A DNA stretch of 19,293 nt, from contig JAEZSL010000163.1 in the NCBI GenBank assembly GCA_023443925.1, positions 1 to 19,293 of the forward strand, given 5' to 3'. Under the pieces are notes generated by a model. The model was not told where the DNA came from. It was given only the letters and a program-made list of their open reading frames with translations, and did no database searches. This DNA comes from Bacillota bacterium (lineage in GTDB: Bacteria > Bacillota_A > Clostridia > Lachnospirales > Lachnospiraceae). Below, in pieces: positions 15,055 through 19,293 of this stretch. Numbering within the stretch: position 1 is the first letter of the stretch; each line of letters opens with the position of its first letter. A program made the translations under genes and the position numbers.

Positions 15055-16341
15055 ATGGGAGCAGGAAAAGCAAAACACCTGATTGTTATTTCATATGATG
15101 CCTTTTCGGAAGATAATTGGGCTAAGGCAAGTGGTCTTCCTAATCTGGCTAAATTAATCCGAAACGGTGCCGTTAGCACAAAATTAAAAAGTGTTTATCC
15201 CACCCTTACCTATGTAGTCCATACTACTATGGTGACGGGAGTTTACCCGGATAAACACGGCATCTATCATAACAATCCGCTTCAGCCGTTTATCAGAGAA
15301 AAGGAGCAGCACTGGTTCTGGTTTAAAAAGGATGTAAAAGTGCCTGCCATTTATGATGCACTAAAAGCCAGGCATATGAAATCGGCCGGAATACTCTGGC
15401 CGGTAACCGGAAAAGCCTCCCTCACTTATAATATACCGGAGATCAGGGCAATCGGAAAGGAAAATCAGGCTCTAAAGATATTAAAGAACGGCAGCCCGCT
15501 CTACAGCATCCGGATGGAGAAAAATTTCGGCCGTTTCCGAAAAGGTATCAAACAGCCTTATCTTGATAACTTTACTACTTTATGTGCGGCAGATACCATA
15601 AAAAGAAAGAAACCAAATCTGCTTTTGATGCACCTGATTGACCTGGATGATGCCAAACATGAATACGGCACCGACAGTACCGAAGTTGAAAACGTACTGA
15701 TCCGTATGGATAACAGACTGGGGGAAATCATTCGTGCAACGGAGAAAGCCGGTATTGCAGAGGATACGGTTTTTATTGTAATAGGGGATCACGGGCAGAT
15801 TAATATCCGGTACAAGATAAGCCTGAATCCGTTATTAAAAGAAAAAGGCCTTATTTATGAAGAGAACGGCGTCATGAAATGGAAAGCCTATATACAGAAT
15901 GCAGGCGGAGCAGCTTATTTGCATTTAAGAGATAAGGATAAGGAAACAGAGAAGCTGGCACTGGATATTCTTAAGAAAGCTATGGCTGAGAAAGCTTATG
16001 GAATCGAGAACCTATATGGTAAAGAGGAACTAAAGGCTCTTCATGTGCCTTCTTCTGTTGCCTATATGCTGGAAGCCAGGGCTGGCTATTGCTTTTCGGA
16101 TGAATGGGAAGGGTCGGTGGTTACAGATCTGGAGGATAAGGGTGTTAAATACGCCACACACGGTTTTTTGCCGGATAAACCGGGCTATAAATGTAATCTG
16201 GTTATATCGGGAGACTGTATAAAAAAAGGTTATCAGTTAGAGGAAATACAGATGGTTGATATTGCTCCTACCATGGCTGAGATTCTGGGTATTGAGTTTG
16301 GTAATTGCGATGGCAGGCCGCTGAGGGAGATTTTCAGTTAG
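15055..16341 (+). CDS. NPP-type phosphodiesterase (alkaline phosphatase superfamily)
   Basis: About 428 residues, no signal peptide, so probably cytosolic. It belongs to the type I phosphodiesterase/nucleotide pyrophosphatase group (PF01663). Metal and nucleophile positions are visible in order: Asp15 in ISYDAF, the likely nucleophile Thr52 in YPTLTYVVHTTMVTGVYPDK (compare PTKTFPNH in NPP enzymes), then HGIYHN, Asp198 and His202 in LDDAKHEYG, Asp245 and His246 in IGDHGQ, and a final His in ATHGFLPD. All six two-zinc ligands seem present. ATG 15055 follows GGAG with an 8-base gap; the in-frame GTG at 15046 overlaps that site. Its context beside a GDPD and a UMF1 transporter suggests breakdown of phosphodiesters. 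The exact substrate is unknown. Confidence 0.88.
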   Translation: MGAGKAKHLIVISYDAFSEDNWAKASGLPNLAKLIRNGAVSTKLKSVYPTLTYVVHTTMVTGVYPDKHGIYHNNPLQPFIREKEQHWFWFKKDVKVPAIYDALKARHMKSAGILWPVTGKASLTYNIPEIRAIGKENQALKILKNGSPLYSIRMEKNFGRFRKGIKQPYLDNFTTLCAADTIKRKKPNLLLMHLIDLDDAKHEYGTDSTEVENVLIRMDNRLGEIIRATEKAGIAEDTVFIVIGDHGQINIRYKISLNPLLKEKGLIYEENGVMKWKAYIQNAGGAAYLHLRDKDKETEKLALDILKKAMAEKAYGIENLYGKEELKALHVPSSVAYMLEARAGYCFSDEWEGSVVTDLEDKGVKYATHGFLPDKPGYKCNLVISGDCIKKGYQLEEIQMVDIAPTMAEILGIEFGNCDGRPLREIFS

Positions 16342-16465
16342 GAAAAATGCCGAGTAAAAGGTTGGTAATATTGCAAGAATTTAGAATTGTAACAAGCAGC
16401 CGGCCTAATTTATACGGTAAAATATATTAATTGGTAATACAATAATCCAATGGAGGGTTCAGAAC

Positions 16466-16511
16466 AAAAGCATCCCCCTTGTTCCATACGGAACTAGGGG
16501 GATGCTTTTTT
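16466..16511 (+). terminator. Very strong intrinsic terminator
   Basis: A 14-bp perfect stem (AAAAGCATCCCCCT 16466-16479 with its complement from 16496) continues after one mismatch as GTTCC/GGAAC around ATAC. The + strand ends in TTTTTT. It ends the phosphodiesterase cluster. The A run on the 5' side gives T on the other strand, so it could work both ways. Confidence 0.93.
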
Positions 16512-16611
16512 CATGCCTCATGGGATTCGAGTTTCAAAGGGTCAATTTTGTACAAGTCTCTAACGTCTCAAAAATCAATGCAGGCTGGTTCGGTTCAGAT
16601 TCTTTTGGAAT

Positions 16612-16639
16612 TTGGACAATTGCATAAGATACTTATACA
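16612..16639 (+). promoter_or_regulatory. Putative promoter of the sugar ABC importer
   Basis: TTGGAC (16612-16617), a 16-base spacer, TATACA (16634-16639). This would leave a leader of about 130 bases. The leader holds a small ACAGC/GCTGT stem near 16737-16751. I found no clear catabolite-response (cre) site. The rest of 16512-16778 shows nothing else I can name. Confidence 0.35.
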
Positions 16640-16778
16640 TTTACAAATCTATTAGGATATTAATCCGTAAGAAAATCCTGTAATCTTTATCTATACTAAT
16701 AAAGCAAAGGAAGTACGGGGGTTTTTTGAAATAGACAGCTTAAGGCTGTTTATATAAAAAATTTATAGGAGGAAAGAA

Positions 16779-17837
16779 ATGAAAAAAAGAATCATCAGTT
16801 TATTACTTATTGGGGTAATGTTATTAAGCGGATTAGTTGGGTGCAGCACAAAGAAAACAGATGCGCCGGCCAATAACGCCACATCAGACAACAAGACTGC
16901 AGCCGAGAGTTCCTCAGAAGCAAAAACAGAGGAAACTGACAACTCAGGGAAAACTTTTAAACTTGGTATAACCATTCAGTCTCTGGAGAACAGTTACTGG
17001 GCAGGTGTATTTGGTGAAGTGGAAAAACTGTTAAAAGAAAAAGGATGGGAATATACAATCCTTGCTTGCAATGACAACTCCGCAACACAGATACAGCAGA
17101 TTGAAAACTTTATTACTAACCAGGTAGACCTTATCATGGTACATCCATCCGATCCGAATGCCATTGAAGATTATTTAAAACGTGCCAGAGATGCCGGCAT
17201 AAAAGTAATGAGCTGGGACGATGCCATGACCAATACTGATCTTAACTGGATACTTGATAATACCAAATTAGGATATGCAATCGGACAAGAAGCTGCAAAC
17301 TTCATAAATGATCATTATACCGCTGATAAAGTAGCGGAAGTTGCAATTATGAATTATCCCCAGACTCCAATTCTTCTTGAGAGAGAAACCGGTATCTTAA
17401 GTGCTCTTGAAGAAATTGCCAAGGGCAAGTATAAAGTGGTTGCACAGCAGCCCGCACTGGATGCCCAGACAGCATTAACCAACATGGAAACCATTCTTCA
17501 GGCCAGCCCGGATGCGAAAATTGTATGCTCCATCGGTGCCGGCGGTGACATCGGCGCTAACGAAGCCTTTATGACGAAAACCGAAGGAAAGGTTCCGGAT
17601 GACATGGGTATTTTCTCAGCAGATGCTACGGAACAGCAGCTGGAAGCAATAGTTAACGGAGAAGCTACCAGAGCATCCGTAGGTTTTGAAGGTTCCAATA
17701 AGAAAACCGCTGCAGCCGTTGTAGACCTGTATGAAAAATTATTAAACGGTGAGAAATTTGACGAACAAAACCTGGTTAGACCGCTTACTGTTATTGACAG
17801 TTCCAATGCAGCCGATTTCTTGGCAGATTATAAATAA
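16779..17837 (+). CDS. Sugar ABC importer substrate-binding lipoprotein (ribose type)
   Basis: A 352-residue lipoprotein. The signal peptide ends in the lipobox SGLVGC, with Cys22 as the lipidated residue. A Ser/Thr/Ala/Glu-rich linker (about 24-58) tethers it to the membrane. The rest is a type I periplasmic-binding fold of the RbsB group: KLGITIQSLENSYWAGVFGE opens the first lobe, then VDLIMVHPSDPNAI, GIKVMSWDDAM, and IFSADATEQQLEAI in the second lobe. A strong GGAGGA ribosome site precedes the ATG. The ligand is probably a pentose, hexose or polyol; it cannot be fixed from the sequence. The partner ATPase follows after a long stem-loop, which is the usual way to keep the binding protein in excess. 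Confidence 0.93.
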   Translation: MKKRIISLLLIGVMLLSGLVGCSTKKTDAPANNATSDNKTAAESSSEAKTEETDNSGKTFKLGITIQSLENSYWAGVFGEVEKLLKEKGWEYTILACNDNSATQIQQIENFITNQVDLIMVHPSDPNAIEDYLKRARDAGIKVMSWDDAMTNTDLNWILDNTKLGYAIGQEAANFINDHYTADKVAEVAIMNYPQTPILLERETGILSALEEIAKGKYKVVAQQPALDAQTALTNMETILQASPDAKIVCSIGAGGDIGANEAFMTKTEGKVPDDMGIFSADATEQQLEAIVNGEATRASVGFEGSNKKTAAAVVDLYEKLLNGEKFDEQNLVRPLTVIDSSNAADFLADYK

Positions 17838-17862
17838 TTAAATGCTTTAGAATACCAGGAAC

Positions 17863-17933
17863 GGAGCTGCTGCAAGAATACAAGCTTTATCATTACGGAG
17901 AAGGTAATATAGATTGTATTTTGCAGCGGCTCC
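17863..17933 (+). other. Long stem-loop between binding protein and ATPase genes
   Basis: GGAGCTGCTGCAAGAATACAA (17863-17883, split as GGAGCTGCTGCAA and GAATACAA) pairs with TTGTATTTTGCAGCGGCTCC ending at 17933, with one G-U pair and one bulge or mismatch, about 20 bp. The loop contains a smaller stem (ATTAC 17892-17896 with GTAAT 17904-17908). No T run follows, so it is not a standard terminator. It probably protects the 3' end of the binding-protein message and lowers the level of the downstream genes. Confidence 0.7.
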
Positions 17934-17963
17934 TACAATTAACAAGAATGCGTGGTGTGAACA

Positions 17964-19293
17964 ATGAATCAGGATTATATTTTAGAGTTGCAGAATATCA
18001 GGAAAGAATATCCCGGTGTAGTTGCATTAAAAGATGTCTCCTTACAGGTAAAAAAGGGAGAGATTCTTGCATTAATTGGAGAAAATGGTGCCGGAAAATC
18101 CACGTTGATAAAAACATGTTCCGGTGCTGTAATCCCAACATCGGGTAAAATTATTATTGAGGGTAAGGAATTTACCCATATGTCACCCCAGCTTGCGGCT
18201 GAAAATGGAATTGCCATTATCTATCAGGAATTTAATAATGTAAAAGGTCTTTCCGCTGCTGAGAATCTGTTTCTGGGCAATCCTATCCGAAAAGGTATCA
18301 TCGTTGATAAAAAGGCTATGGAGAAGGAAGCGGAAAAAGCCTTTGCCCAGTTAAATATCAAGATCAATCCTAAGACACTGATCGGAGATCTGACCGTAGG
18401 TTACCAGCAGATGGTGGAGATTGCAAAGGCAATTCTGCAGGACGCAAAAGTACTGATAATGGATGAACCTTCCGCGCCTCTTACCAATGCAGAAGTTGAA
18501 AGTATGTTTAAAGTGTGTGAGCTTCTGAAATCGAAAGGTGTGTCCATTATCTACATATCCCACCGGCTAGAAGAGATCTACCGGCTGTCGGACCGGATCG
18601 TAGTACTGCGTGACGGTGAATATATTAAAACACTGATAACAAAAGATTCCCAGGTGGATGAATTAATTCATTTGATGGTAGGGCGGGATTTAAATGAGAC
18701 CTATCCTCCCAGAGTCGAGGGCACCATTAAAGATGAAATAATTCTGGAACTTCAGAATGTAAGCGGTAACGGAGATAAGAATATTAATCTGCAGGTTAAA
18801 AAGGGTGAAATCCTGGGACTTGGCGGCTTGGTAGGAGCCGGGCGTACGGAGCTTGTTCAGATGATTTTCGGGGCAGAGAAAAAGACACAGGGAAGAATAC
18901 TGTTCAGAGGGAAAGAAATCAATCCGAAGTCGCCAAGAGAAGCCATTGATCTTGGTATTGCCCTTGTTCCGGAGGACCGTAAACGTCATGGTGCTTTACT
19001 GGGTGTATCCATAAAAAATAATATAAACATGCCAATTTACGGGAAAATATCCAAAGCATCCGTAATTAATCTTAAAAAAGAACATGAAAATGCTAAAAAA
19101 TATGAACGGGAATTACTAATTAAAACCCCGACACTGAATCAGCTGGTTAAAAATTTAAGCGGTGGTAATCAACAGAAAGTAATTATCGGAAAATGGCTTG
19201 CAGCAAATTCGGAATTAATTATTTTTGATGAACCAACCCGGGGAATTGATGTAGGTGCTAAATCTGAAATTTACAAGCTGATGAATGAGGTTA
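17964..19293 (+). CDS. Sugar ABC importer ATPase, two nucleotide-binding domains (RbsA/MglA type), 3' end outside window
   Basis: At least 443 residues, open at the window edge; the family is about 500. Domain 1 has Walker A GENGAGKST at 39-47, the Q-loop in IIYQEFN, the signature LTVGYQQMVEIAKA, Walker B VLIMDEPSAPLT and switch ISHR. Domain 2 has a degenerate Walker A (LVGAGRTE, with Arg for Lys), which is normal for this family, then PEDRKRHG, signature LSGGNQQK and Walker B LIIFDEPTRGIDVG. The ATG follows a modest GGTGTGA ribosome site. With the binding lipoprotein upstream it forms a ribose-type (CUT2) importer; the permease gene should lie just beyond the window. Confidence 0.93.
   Translation, partial: MNQDYILELQNIRKEYPGVVALKDVSLQVKKGEILALIGENGAGKSTLIKTCSGAVIPTSGKIIIEGKEFTHMSPQLAAENGIAIIYQEFNNVKGLSAAENLFLGNPIRKGIIVDKKAMEKEAEKAFAQLNIKINPKTLIGDLTVGYQQMVEIAKAILQDAKVLIMDEPSAPLTNAEVESMFKVCELLKSKGVSIIYISHRLEEIYRLSDRIVVLRDGEYIKTLITKDSQVDELIHLMVGRDLNETYPPRVEGTIKDEIILELQNVSGNGDKNINLQVKKGEILGLGGLVGAGRTELVQMIFGAEKKTQGRILFRGKEINPKSPREAIDLGIALVPEDRKRHGALLGVSIKNNINMPIYGKISKASVINLKKEHENAKKYERELLIKTPTLNQLVKNLSGGNQQKVIIGKWLAANSELIIFDEPTRGIDVGAKSEIYKLMNEV

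Noticed and set aside
18820..18860. Missing Lys in the second Walker A of the sugar ATPase as a defect
   Set aside because: The GAGRTE form is normal for the second domain of RbsA/MglA-type ATPases.

Overview
The window looks like chromosome of a low-GC anaerobic Firmicute, most likely a Lachnospiraceae-type clostridium. The evidence is the AT-rich base use, strong GGAGG-type ribosome binding sites, the large coiled-coil FtsX exporter, the UMF1 transporter, the CbiMNQO cobalt importer behind a cobalamin riboswitch, and protein sequences that read like that group. I see no rRNA, tRNA, phage, insertion sequence or CRISPR array.

Region 1 (1-4713, + strand) is a cobalt-uptake operon. It opens with the 3' part of a cobalamin riboswitch whose 5' end lies outside the window. 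An intrinsic terminator, a second hairpin and a leader that can fold as a pseudoknot follow. The first gene is not a transporter gene: it encodes a protein built from four homing-endonuclease-associated (HNH-repeat type) units with no nuclease motif. Then come cbiM, a 190-base hairpin-rich spacer, cbiN, a short hairpin, cbiQ and cbiO, closed by a long hairpin terminator. CbiM and CbiN capture cobalt, CbiQ is the membrane coupling subunit and CbiO the ATPase.

Region 2 (4737-7498, - strand) holds three separately read genes: a membrane-anchored alpha/beta hydrolase, a cysteine-rich protein of unknown function whose promoter has MerR-type architecture (19-base spacer filled by a palindrome), and a TetR-type regulator.

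Region 3 (7598-11670, + strand) is divergent from the TetR gene: a MacB/LolD-type ATPase and a very large FtsX-type permease with a long extracellular coiled coil. A palindrome just downstream of the promoter is a likely TetR operator. Three imperfect 30-32 base tandem repeats and a terminator follow.

Region 4 (11843-16510, + strand) groups four genes: a glycerophosphodiester phosphodiesterase, a lysophospholipase-like hydrolase broken by one in-frame TAA that separates the catalytic Ser from the Asp and His, a UMF1-family transporter, and an NPP/alkaline-phosphatase-superfamily phosphodiesterase. The set suggests handling of phosphodiesters or lipid head groups (inference). It ends at a very strong terminator.

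Region 5 (16612-19293, + strand) starts a ribose-type sugar ABC importer: a lipoprotein binding protein, a long intercistronic stem-loop, and a two-domain ATPase that runs off the window end.

Most interesting points: the repeat protein and possible pseudoknot between the riboswitch and cbiM; the MerR-type promoter without a MerR gene nearby; the single-stop pseudogene; and the structured cbiM-cbiN spacer.
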